From Nitrospirae bacterium CG1_02_44_142 (GTDB lineage Bacteria; Nitrospirota; Thermodesulfovibrionia; Thermodesulfovibrionales; UBA1546), in NCBI GenBank assembly GCA_001871685.1, contig MNVK01000090.1, positions 1 to 5,271 of the forward strand: a stretch of DNA of 5,271 nt. The letters run 5' to 3'. A program made the translations under genes and the position numbers. How positions within the stretch are numbered: position 1 is the stretch's first letter; each line of letters begins with the position of its first letter. Of this stretch, positions 1 to 5,271 are shown piece by piece. The notes under the pieces were generated by a model. That model did no database searches. It was given only the letters and a program-made list of their open reading frames with translations, and had not been told where the DNA came from.

Positions 1-4
1 ATTT

Positions 5-81
5 TGGTGGCGGTGCAGGGAATCGAACCCCGGACACTGCGGATATGAGCCGCATGCTCTAACCGACTGAGCTACACCGCC
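5..81 (-). tRNA. tRNA with CAU anticodon, probably elongator tRNA-Met
   Basis: A complete 77-base cloverleaf can be folded on the minus strand. The acceptor stem is GGCGGTG/CACCGCC (bases 75-81 with 9-15). The D-arm has GCTC/GAGC. The anticodon stem TGCGG/CCGCA closes the loop CTCATAT with CAT at 45-47. The T-arm CGGGG-TTCGATT-CCCTG has one G-T wobble pair. The discriminator base is A (8), and the 3' CCA is encoded (5-7). The first acceptor pair is G-C, so it lacks the unpaired position 1-72 of bacterial initiator tRNA. The fourth and fifth acceptor pairs are G-C, unlike the C-G pairs I recall for the lysidine-modified tRNA-Ile2 of E. coli. Elongator Met is therefore the better call, though Ile2 cannot be fully excluded by eye. 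It lies 86 bases downstream of rodA on the same strand. Confidence 0.93.
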
Positions 82-90
82 GTTTAAAGA

Positions 91-148
91 CAGTGATAAG
101 TGAATAGTTATTAGTGAACAGACACTGACACTGAAAACTGACACTAAT
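91..148. repeat. Short degenerate direct and inverted repeats between rodA and the tRNA
   Basis: On the plus strand, bases 92-119 parse into four heptamers: AGTGATA, AGTGAAT, AGTTATT and AGTGAAC. Bases 121-145 then contain GACACT three times (121-126, 127-132, 140-145) with a GAAAACT unit between the second and third copies. The two halves are partly complementary. ATTAGTG at 110-116 is a perfect 7-base inverted match to CACTAAT at 142-148. The tract fills most of the gap and has no coding potential. No T-run follows the inverted repeat on the minus strand, so it does not look like an intrinsic terminator. It may be a degenerate family of intergenic repeats, but only one copy is in view. Confidence 0.55.
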
Positions 149-175
149 TATAGCAGAAGCCGCGCTTTTAATAAA
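147..175 (-). promoter_or_regulatory. Possible sigma-70-type promoter for the tRNA
   Basis: The minus strand has a perfect TATAAT hexamer (147-152) just after the rodA stop codon. A weak -35 candidate, TTTATT (170-175), lies 17 bases upstream inside the 3' end of rodA and matches TTGACA at only three positions. Initiation would fall near base 140 and give a leader of about 60 bases that includes the repeat tract. A separate promoter would make sense for a tRNA behind a protein operon. The surroundings are AT-rich, though, so the hexamer could be chance. Confidence 0.28.
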
Positions 176-1289
176 AGAGTTTAAATCTCCTGCTCCTGAT
201 GTTTATGAGGATGCCGGCTGCAATGAAGTTTGAGAGAAGCGCTGTACCGCCGTAGCTCATAAAAGGCAGGGGAATTCCCACCACAGGCATAATGCCGAGG
301 GTCATTCCTACATTTATAAAGAAGTAAGTTGAAAACATGGCTGTTATTCCGGCGGCGAGGAGCCTGCCGAATTCATCTTTTGCCTTTAATGCGGTATCAA
401 GCCCCCTGAGAATTAAGGCGAGGTAGATAAGCAGAAGGAAAATGCTTCCAACAAGCCCCCATTCCTCTGCGAATACCGCAAAGATAAAATCAGTCTGTTT
501 CTCCGGAAGAAACCTGAACGGCCCCTGCGTTCCCTTCAGGTAGCCTTTTCCAAGAATACCGCCTGAGCCTATCGCAACCTTTGATTGGTTTATATGATAG
601 CCGATGCCTGCAGGGTCTGCCTCGGGCTCTACGAATGCAACAAGCCTGTTTTTTTGATAATCTTTCAGCCCCTCCCACATTATATTGCCGATAAACGGAA
701 TTGAGATTACTCCAATGACAATCAGCAGCGCGGCAACTTTTTTTTGCAGTCCCTTCACAATGCTGAGAGATAAGAATATTATTAAGAGAACAACTGCGGT
801 GCCGATGTCGGGCTGCTTGAGCAAGATTACCAGCGGGATAAAGGTGAACGCCAGAAAAATTTTTATCATAGGGATTAACCCCATTGCCCCGCTGATTTCA
901 ATGAAATGCCGCGCTATGACTATTATAAACATCAGCCTGAATATCTCGGAAGGCTGAAAAGAAAGCGGCCCGAGGGTCAGCCATCTTTGTGCGCCCATGC
1001 CTGTCTTCCCTGCGAAGAGGACAATCAGGAGCAGGACTATGCCTATAGCATATAAAGGATAAGCAAATCTGCTCAGCCAGATATAGTCGAAACTCACGAT
1101 AAAAAACAGTGCTGTGATTCCAATCAGCAGCCAGTATATCTGCTTCACGTGATAATTGGGCTGTTCATGAGGAAGCAAGGGGCGTGTAGCGCTGTAGATT
1201 GTCATTATGCCTATAATAGACAGAAGGATTACTATGAAGAAGGTCCCCCAGTCAAAATTTTTAATCAACCGTCTGTCTATTTTTATCAT
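168..1289 (-). CDS. rodA: RodA, SEDS-family peptidoglycan glycosyltransferase of the elongasome
   Basis: RodA polymerises lipid II into glycan strands during lateral wall growth and works as a pair with PBP2, encoded just upstream. The 373-residue length is normal for the family (E. coli RodA has 370). The protein is very hydrophobic, with about ten membrane segments beginning near residues 16-34, 50-66 and 75-93. Family signatures are visible: RWLTLGPLSFQPSE (102-115), the GYHINQSKVAIGSGG loop (230-244), EKQTDFIFAVFAEEWG (263-278) and GIPLPFMSYGG (338-348). Asp267 in the TDF motif aligns with the catalytic aspartate of the family (E. coli Asp262). Context and the E-K-Q-T-D-F form favour RodA over the division paralogue FtsW. 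The ATG at 1289 is the only sensible start: the next Met lies inside the first membrane helix, and no ATG, GTG or TTG occurs in frame between here and the upstream stop. No Shine-Dalgarno sequence precedes it. The stop is TAA at 168-170. Confidence 0.97.
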   Translation of the reverse strand: MIKIDRRLIKNFDWGTFFIVILLSIIGIMTIYSATRPLLPHEQPNYHVKQIYWLLIGITALFFIVSFDYIWLSRFAYPLYAIGIVLLLIVLFAGKTGMGAQRWLTLGPLSFQPSEIFRLMFIIVIARHFIEISGAMGLIPMIKIFLAFTFIPLVILLKQPDIGTAVVLLIIFLSLSIVKGLQKKVAALLIVIGVISIPFIGNIMWEGLKDYQKNRLVAFVEPEADPAGIGYHINQSKVAIGSGGILGKGYLKGTQGPFRFLPEKQTDFIFAVFAEEWGLVGSIFLLLIYLALILRGLDTALKAKDEFGRLLAAGITAMFSTYFFINVGMTLGIMPVVGIPLPFMSYGGTALLSNFIAAGILINIRSRRFKLFY

Positions 1290-1301
1290 AAATTTAGTCG
1301 T

Positions 1302-1350
1302 TAGAGCAATAGAGCAGTAGTTTTAAAATTTACTGCTGCGCTTCTGCTCT
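1302..1350. repeat. Repeats able to form alternative hairpins across the mrdA stop codon
   Basis: On the plus strand TAGAGCA occurs at 1302-1308 and again at 1310-1316. AGCAGTA (1313-1319) is a perfect 7-base inverted match to TACTGCT (1331-1337), with an 11-base AT-rich loop. AGAGCAG (1311-1317) also matches CTGCTCT (1344-1350). The two pairings use overlapping bases and exclude each other. In the minus-strand transcript the first hairpin covers the mrdA TAA stop. No U-run follows, so it is not a convincing terminator. It could affect coupling of rodA translation, or simply be a relic of repeat expansion. Confidence 0.45.
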
Positions 1351-3105
1351 GCTGTTCTGTTTGCCTTTCAGATACGCTTCTATTGCCAGCTTTGCAATAG
1401 GAGCTGCGGCTCCTCCGCCGTGCCCGCCGTGTTCAATAAATACGCATAATGCAATCGCAGGTTTCTCTACAGGCGCAAAGGCTACAAACCAGGCATGGTC
1501 GCGAACTTTTTCAGACAGTTGATGTGAACTTTTCCTCATGCTTATTACCTGTGCAGTGCCTGTTTTCCCTCCAACTGCCGCAATGTTTGATTTTGCCGCG
1601 CTGCCTGTTCCGCCTCCTTCATTTACAACGCCGTAAAGGCCGTCCCTTACCAGGTCAAGAACCTGAGGTTTTATATCCGCACTCGCAACAGGCTGCACAG
1701 GGGCCTCTGTCTTAACTATTACAGGTCTGTATATTAAACCTCCATTAGCAACTATACTCATAAGCTGCGCCATTTGCATGGGAGTAACGGATACATAACC
1801 CTGTCCTATGGCTGCATTGAAGGTCTCGCCGAGATACCACGGCTGATTTCTCTTCTCATGTTTCCACTTGGTGTCCGGTATCAGTCCTGAACGCTCTTGC
1901 GCAAGATGCAGGCCGGTCTCGCTTCCGAGGCCGAGTCTTCTTGCATACTCCGCAATTTTATCTATTCCGAGATGTTTGCCCGCTTCATAAAAATAGACGT
2001 CGCATGATTCCACTATGGCTCTGTGCAGGGAAATAGTTCCGTGCCCTCCCTTTTTCCAGCAGCCAAACTGCCACTTCCCATAGGTTATTCCTCCGGTGCA
2101 GGTAACTTTTGTGTCGGGTGTGATTACTCCTTCATTGAGCGCGGCGATTGCCGTGACAATCTTGAATGTTGACCCGGGCGGATACTGGCTCTGGAGCGCC
2201 CTGTTAAGCATGGGCATTTTTTTATCCTGAAACAACTCGGCCCATTGACTGTAACTTATCCCGTGCGCAAACATATTAGGGTCAAAAGACGGCCTGCTCA
2301 CAAGTCCGAGTATCTCTCCTGTGTCTGGCTTCAGGGCCACCACTGCCCCTGTTCTCCCTGCAAAGGCCTCTTCCGCGGCTTTCTGCAGATTGACGTCAAT
2401 GCTCAATTTTAAGTCTTCACCCTTAATAGTGGATTTTTCCTGCAGGAGTTTTATTTCTCTGCCGAGTGCGTCAATTTCTATAATCCTTTCTCCAGGGGTT
2501 CCGCGCAGAGTCCTGTCAAAAAGAAGTTCCGCTCCCCACTGCCCGATAAAGGCCTCCGGCGGTACATCTTTAAACTCAGAATTTTTTGACTGGGAAGGGT
2601 TAAGCTTGCCGAGATACCCGATAAGATGGGCTCCAATGTCTCCATACAGATATTCACGGCTCATGTCAATATCAATTATCAATCCGGGGAAATCTGAGCG
2701 CCTGGCCTCTATCGCCGCTATCTCAGTAAACGTAAGCCTTTCTTTAAGTTTTATAGGCTCAAAGGGGCTCAGCCCTTTTTTGTTTATTCTGGCATAAATA
2801 TCCCCGGCGTTAATTCCAAGAATATCAGCCAGATGCTGTATATTTATCTGTTTTAAATTCTCGGGCATGAGCGAGGCGTAGAAATACGGAGAATTTTTTA
2901 CCAGGGGTACGCCGTTTCTGTCATATATTATTCCTCTGGGAGCCGGGATTTTAATTATACGGAGCATGTTTCCCATGGATATTTTTTTGTATTCTTTCCC
3001 CTGAAGAACCTGAAGCTGCCACAGCCTGATTGCAAACAGGGCGAATAACCCGGCAATGATATAGTAGCTTGCCAGCAATATTCTGTTTCTGCTGTTATTG
3101 CTCAT
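1330..3105 (-). CDS. mrdA: Penicillin-binding protein 2, class B elongasome transpeptidase
   Basis: PBP2 crosslinks peptidoglycan during cell elongation and works with RodA in the periplasm. The 591 residues fit the family. Order of parts: a short cytoplasmic tail; one membrane anchor at about 9-27; a dimerisation/pedestal region with the conserved RGIIYDRNG at 57-65; then the transpeptidase domain from about 250. Its three active-site motifs are complete: S312-T-F-K315 (nucleophile Ser312), S367-C-D369, and K514-T-G-T517. Family blocks ERSGLIPDTKWK (404-415) and IGQGYVSVTPMQMA (433-446) support PBP2 over the division enzyme FtsI. Cys336, Cys349, His355 and Cys368 form a likely zinc site. The start overlaps the end of mreD by 11 bases and has a TGAGG Shine-Dalgarno sequence 7 bases upstream. 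The last residues, NSRAEAQQ, are polar and fall in a repeat-rich stretch. The symbol pbpA is also used for this gene. Confidence 0.97.
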   Translation of the reverse strand: MSNNSRNRILLASYYIIAGLFALFAIRLWQLQVLQGKEYKKISMGNMLRIIKIPAPRGIIYDRNGVPLVKNSPYFYASLMPENLKQINIQHLADILGINAGDIYARINKKGLSPFEPIKLKERLTFTEIAAIEARRSDFPGLIIDIDMSREYLYGDIGAHLIGYLGKLNPSQSKNSEFKDVPPEAFIGQWGAELLFDRTLRGTPGERIIEIDALGREIKLLQEKSTIKGEDLKLSIDVNLQKAAEEAFAGRTGAVVALKPDTGEILGLVSRPSFDPNMFAHGISYSQWAELFQDKKMPMLNRALQSQYPPGSTFKIVTAIAALNEGVITPDTKVTCTGGITYGKWQFGCWKKGGHGTISLHRAIVESCDVYFYEAGKHLGIDKIAEYARRLGLGSETGLHLAQERSGLIPDTKWKHEKRNQPWYLGETFNAAIGQGYVSVTPMQMAQLMSIVANGGLIYRPVIVKTEAPVQPVASADIKPQVLDLVRDGLYGVVNEGGGTGSAAKSNIAAVGGKTGTAQVISMRKSSHQLSEKVRDHAWFVAFAPVEKPAIALCVFIEHGGHGGGAAAPIAKLAIEAYLKGKQNSRAEAQQ

Positions 3106-3559
3106 TTTGAGGCCTCATGAATATGCCGAATAGAGAATTTATAAGCGCAGCGGTAAGTATTATAGATATTGCGCTCGGGATAGAAGCAGGCATGCGCTCA
3201 AATATGGTTTTGGAGAGGAATACAATTATGCCGTTGACGGCAGTCAATAGGGAAATGCCTATTACTCCAAGAACCGGCGTCCACCTGAAAAAGCCTCTGC
3301 TCGTAGTGGATGACATAGAGGCGGAGAGGAAGCCTACCAAGCCTTTTCCTAAGATGTTGGGGCCGAGAATGCCTCCGGAAAGGCTGTCGCCTATAAGCCC
3401 CACAAATGAACCGAATAGCAGGCCCTTGGCTTCTCCGTTCTTTAATCCGAAATAATAGGCAATAGCTGCCGCTAAATCCGGCTGTGCGCCAAAAATTGAT
3501 ATTCTGCTCTCAAGAAGAAACGCTGAGAATATGATGAGGAGCAGAATGATTTTCCTCAT
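3095..3559 (-). CDS. mreD: MreD, membrane protein of the rod-shape complex
   Basis: MreD is a small integral membrane protein that binds MreC and supports the elongation complex; its biochemical activity is not established. The 154-residue product is close to the usual length (E. coli MreD has 162). It is hydrophobic, with about five membrane stretches, near 3-17, 28-58 (probably two), 95-117 and 127-147. The GLLFGSFVGLIGDSLSGGILG segment (46-66) is typical of the family, where a G-x-x-x-D turn lies between helices. The sequence is weakly conserved, so the call also leans on its position between mreC and mrdA. The ATG overlaps the mreC stop as ATGA (3556-3559), which implies coupled translation. 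An AGGA lies only 2 bases before the ATG, too close to serve as a normal ribosome site. Confidence 0.93.
   Translation of the reverse strand: MRKIILLLIIFSAFLLESRISIFGAQPDLAAAIAYYFGLKNGEAKGLLFGSFVGLIGDSLSGGILGPNILGKGLVGFLSASMSSTTSRGFFRWTPVLGVIGISLLTAVNGIIVFLSKTIFERMPASIPSAISIILTAALINSLFGIFMRPQNEQ
3113..3117 (-). promoter_or_regulatory. Ribosome binding site of mrdA inside mreD
   Basis: TGAGG on the minus strand ends 7 bases before the mrdA ATG at 3105, within the 3' end of mreD. It is the best-placed Shine-Dalgarno sequence in the cluster and supports the chosen mrdA start, which would otherwise be uncertain because the two genes overlap. Confidence 0.65.
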
Positions 3560-4338
3560 CGTCCTATGACCGCGACTTCTTCAAGTGTTGTGCTGTCCTG
3601 AAACGGAGTAACCTCTATGTTCTGGAAGAGCCCGGCGCCTTTTGAAGTGATTTTGGTTACAGCTCCGACAGGTATGCCCGGAGGGAAAAGAGAGTCAAGC
3701 CCTGATGTAAGCGCCATTTCGTTTTCTTTTACTTCATATTCGTGAGAGACATATTTCAGCATACAGGTTTTTGAACCCGTTCCGGAGATTATTCCTTCAG
3801 TTCTGCTTTCCTGAAGCCTTATTGCCGCTGAGAAATTCACATCGTTGAGCAGAAGGACATACGAGTAAGAGTTCAATGCGGAAAAAACCTTGCCTACAAG
3901 CCCTTTGCCGGTTATAACCGCCATATCCTTTTCTACGCCGTCACGCCTGCCTTTGTTTATTACAAGCGTGTTGGTCCACTGGTCATTGCCTCTGGAGATA
4001 ACCCGCGCAGCAGTGACGTATTTCTTTTCTTTTTCTTTCAGGGTTAGCAGTTCTTCGAGCCTGGCATTCTCAAGAACTGCCTCCTTGTATTTATGCCGCT
4101 CCATAAGCAGCTTATCAAGCTCCAGCTTCAATCTCCTGTTTTCTTCATCGCGCAGTTGTATCTTTTTGAAGGCGCCTTTTATTTTTGAACAGATAGAATT
4201 AACGGCGTCATTAGCGATGTTAACCGGGTAGTTTATAAGGCGCAGGGGATTGGAAAATCCCCCGTTGCCCTGGTATGTCATAAGAATGAATGACACAATG
4301 ATAAGAGAAAAAAAAAGCAAAAATCTTTTTTTGGGCAT
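3556..4338 (-). CDS. mreC: MreC, periplasmic scaffold of the rod-shape complex
   Basis: MreC is a bitopic inner-membrane protein that contacts PBP2 in the periplasm and helps switch on RodA-PBP2 synthesis. The 260-residue product shows the expected layout: a basic start (PKKR), one membrane segment at about 5-21, a charged coiled coil at about 60-105 (rich in Glu, Lys and Leu), then the beta-barrel domains. Conserved family patches are VINKGRRDGVEKDMAVITGKG with GLVGKV (126-151) and TSGLDSLFPPGIPVG (211-225). It is slightly short of E. coli MreC (367 residues) because it lacks a long C-terminal extension, as is common. The ATG shares one base with the mreB stop (TAATG). Codons 2-4 form an A7 run and codons 8-11 contain a T9 run, an unusual pair of homopolymers at the start of the gene. 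Confidence 0.96.
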   Translation of the reverse strand: MPKKRFLLFFSLIIVSFILMTYQGNGGFSNPLRLINYPVNIANDAVNSICSKIKGAFKKIQLRDEENRRLKLELDKLLMERHKYKEAVLENARLEELLTLKEKEKKYVTAARVISRGNDQWTNTLVINKGRRDGVEKDMAVITGKGLVGKVFSALNSYSYVLLLNDVNFSAAIRLQESRTEGIISGTGSKTCMLKYVSHEYEVKENEMALTSGLDSLFPPGIPVGAVTKITSKGAGLFQNIEVTPFQDSTTLEEVAVIGR

Positions 4339-5271
4339 TAATAATTAAGAGCTACCTTCCTTAAAAGTTCAAAATCGTCAAGCATCTTTCCGACCCCTCT
4401 CACAACTGCAGTCAGAGGGTTATCAGCCACTATTGCAGGAAGTCCGGTCTCTTCTCTTATAAATGTGTCAAGCCCCTTTAAGAGCGCTCCGCCGCCTGCA
4501 AGCACAATTCCGTGGTCCACGATGTCTGCCGCAAGTTCAGGCGGTGTGTTCTCCAGTGTGACTTTTATCGTGTCCAGGATTGTATTTACAGGCTCGCTCA
4601 GGGCTTCCCGTATTTCATCCTCGTTTATGGTTATGGTTTTCGGAATGCCTGATATGAGGTCTCTTCCTTTTATCTCCATTTCACAGTGGCCGTCTCCGTC
4701 TGAAGGGTGTGCAGAGCCTATCTCTATCTTTATCCGCTCTGCGGTCCTCTCGCCTATCATAAGGTTATATCTGCGCTTCATGTAAGCGATGAGTTCTTCA
4801 TCCATCTTATCTCCGCCTACCCTTACAGCCTTGCTGTAAACGATGCCGTCAAGCGAAATTACCGCAATATCGGTGGTGCCTCCTCCGATGTCAACAATCA
4901 TATTCCCTGACGGCTCGCCCACAGGCAGGCCCACACCGACTGCCGCAGCCATCGGCTCTTCAATCAGATAGACTTCCCGCGCGCCTGAGGACTGCGCCGC
5001 ATCTTTTACGGCGCGCTGTTCAACCTGTGTTATGCCTGACGGGACTCCTATGATTATCCTCGGCGATACAAAACTGCGCCTGTTATGCACCTTTGCAATG
5101 AAATACTTGAGCATCTCTCCTGTGGCGTCAAAGTCTGCTATAACGCCGTCCTTCATCGGCCGGATAGCCATTATATTAGCAGGCGTTTTCCCCAGCATCT
5201 TTTTTGCTTCTACGCCGACTGCAATAGTTTTCTTAGTGTCCTTTCTTATAACAACGACAGAGGGTTCATCG
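4338..5271 (-). CDS. mreB: MreB, actin-like rod-shape filament protein (5' end missing)
   Basis: MreB is a bacterial actin homologue that polymerises on the inner membrane and guides wall synthesis. The reading frame is open to the window edge. The first complete codon is Asp at 5268-5270, giving 24 residues (beginning DEPSVVVIRKDT) before the Met at 5198. That Met is internal: it lies in the conserved AKKMLGKTP block, matching E. coli AKQMLGRTP. About 34 N-terminal residues are missing, including the first phosphate loop (DLGT). Counting from the first visible residue, the second phosphate motif DIGGGTTDIAVI is at 127-138 and the adenosine motif LAGGGALLKGL is at 257-267. Other blocks such as IRPMKDGVIADF, LIEEPMAAA and GERTAERIKIEIGSA are near-identical across the family. 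The stop is TAA at 4338-4340. The gene is presumably intact outside the window. Confidence 0.97.
   Translation of the reverse strand, partial: DEPSVVVIRKDTKKTIAVGVEAKKMLGKTPANIMAIRPMKDGVIADFDATGEMLKYFIAKVHNRRSFVSPRIIIGVPSGITQVEQRAVKDAAQSSGAREVYLIEEPMAAAVGVGLPVGEPSGNMIVDIGGGTTDIAVISLDGIVYSKAVRVGGDKMDEELIAYMKRRYNLMIGERTAERIKIEIGSAHPSDGDGHCEMEIKGRDLISGIPKTITINEDEIREALSEPVNTILDTIKVTLENTPPELAADIVDHGIVLAGGGALLKGLDTFIREETGLPAIVADNPLTAVVRGVGKMLDDFELLRKVALNY
4355..4362 (-). promoter_or_regulatory. Distant Shine-Dalgarno-like AAGGAAGG before mreC
   Basis: AAGGAAGG on the minus strand lies in the 3' end of mreB but 16 bases before the mreC ATG, farther than the usual 5-10 bases. No closer purine-rich site exists. 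mreC translation probably depends on termination-reinitiation at the TAATG overlap, perhaps with this site holding the ribosome nearby. Confidence 0.35.

Noticed and set aside
5..81. tRNA as an attachment site for an integrated element
   Set aside because: No integrase gene and no direct repeat of the tRNA 3' end are present in the window, and the neighbouring genes are core housekeeping genes.
110..148. Intrinsic terminator after rodA
   Set aside because: The 7-bp inverted repeat is AT-rich, has a 25-base loop and no T-run follows it in the direction of transcription.
490..678. A 62-codon minus-strand frame inside rodA
   Set aside because: It is an alternative frame of the conserved RodA catalytic loop region, with no ribosome site or domain of its own.
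738..745. A8 run in rodA (minus strand) as a programmed frameshift site
   Set aside because: The run encodes the Lys-Lys of LQKKVAA, the frame continues normally with conserved RodA sequence on both sides, and no alternative-frame product of note follows.
1313..1337. Intrinsic terminator between mrdA and rodA
   Set aside because: The hairpin is short, not GC-rich, overlaps the mrdA stop codon and lacks a following U-run; termination here would also cut off rodA.
2321..2797. A 158-codon plus-strand open frame opposite mrdA
   Set aside because: It lies wholly antisense to strongly conserved PBP2 sequence, has low-complexity Ser-rich content and shows no recognisable domain. The other plus-strand frames over mreB, mreC, mreD and rodA fail for the same reason.
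4338..5198. mreB starting at the Met at 5198
   Set aside because: The frame stays open to the window edge, and the 24 codons upstream encode conserved MreB sequence (DEPSVVVIRKD), so this Met is internal and the gene is partial.
1..5271. CRISPR array, insertion sequence, toxin-antitoxin or defence system
   Set aside because: No regularly spaced long repeats, transposase motifs, terminal inverted repeats or accessory genes are seen; the window is almost filled by five known elongation genes and one tRNA.

Overview
This window carries the cell-elongation (rod-shape) gene cluster of a bacterium. Every supported gene is on the minus strand, so transcription runs from the right edge towards the left. 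In that order the window holds mreB (5' end cut off by the window edge), mreC, mreD, mrdA (penicillin-binding protein 2), rodA/mrdB, and then a CAU-anticodon tRNA, most likely elongator tRNA-Met.

How the parts work together: MreB is the actin-like filament that steers the complex along the inner face of the membrane. MreC and MreD are its membrane partners. RodA (a SEDS glycosyltransferase) polymerises lipid II into glycan strands, and PBP2 (a class B transpeptidase) crosslinks them. The first four genes are packed with overlaps: mreB/mreC share 1 base (TAATG), mreC/mreD share 4 (ATGA), and mreD/mrdA share 11. rodA follows mrdA after a 40-base gap. I see no terminator inside the cluster, so a single transcription unit with translational coupling is the simplest reading. 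The promoter would lie upstream of mreB, outside the window.

Non-coding sequence is scarce. The two gaps are the 40 bases between mrdA and rodA (1290-1329) and the 86 bases between rodA and the tRNA (82-167). Both are built from short, degenerate, partly inverted repeats, and the second also holds a possible tRNA promoter. No gap exceeds 300 bases.

Organism: joined mreBCD-mrdA-rodA with this full PBP2/RodA pair fits a rod-shaped, probably Gram-negative (diderm) bacterium. Base composition looks moderate, and the proteins are rich in Ile and Lys. Something like a Nitrospirota or former Deltaproteobacteria lineage is possible, but this is an impression and not something the window proves.

I found no evidence of a new biological system. 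The genes are a well-known core set with intact motifs. The points worth a second look are a Cys-Cys-His-Cys putative zinc site in PBP2, the repeat-built gaps, the lack of a Shine-Dalgarno sequence before rodA, and homopolymer runs at the start of mreC.
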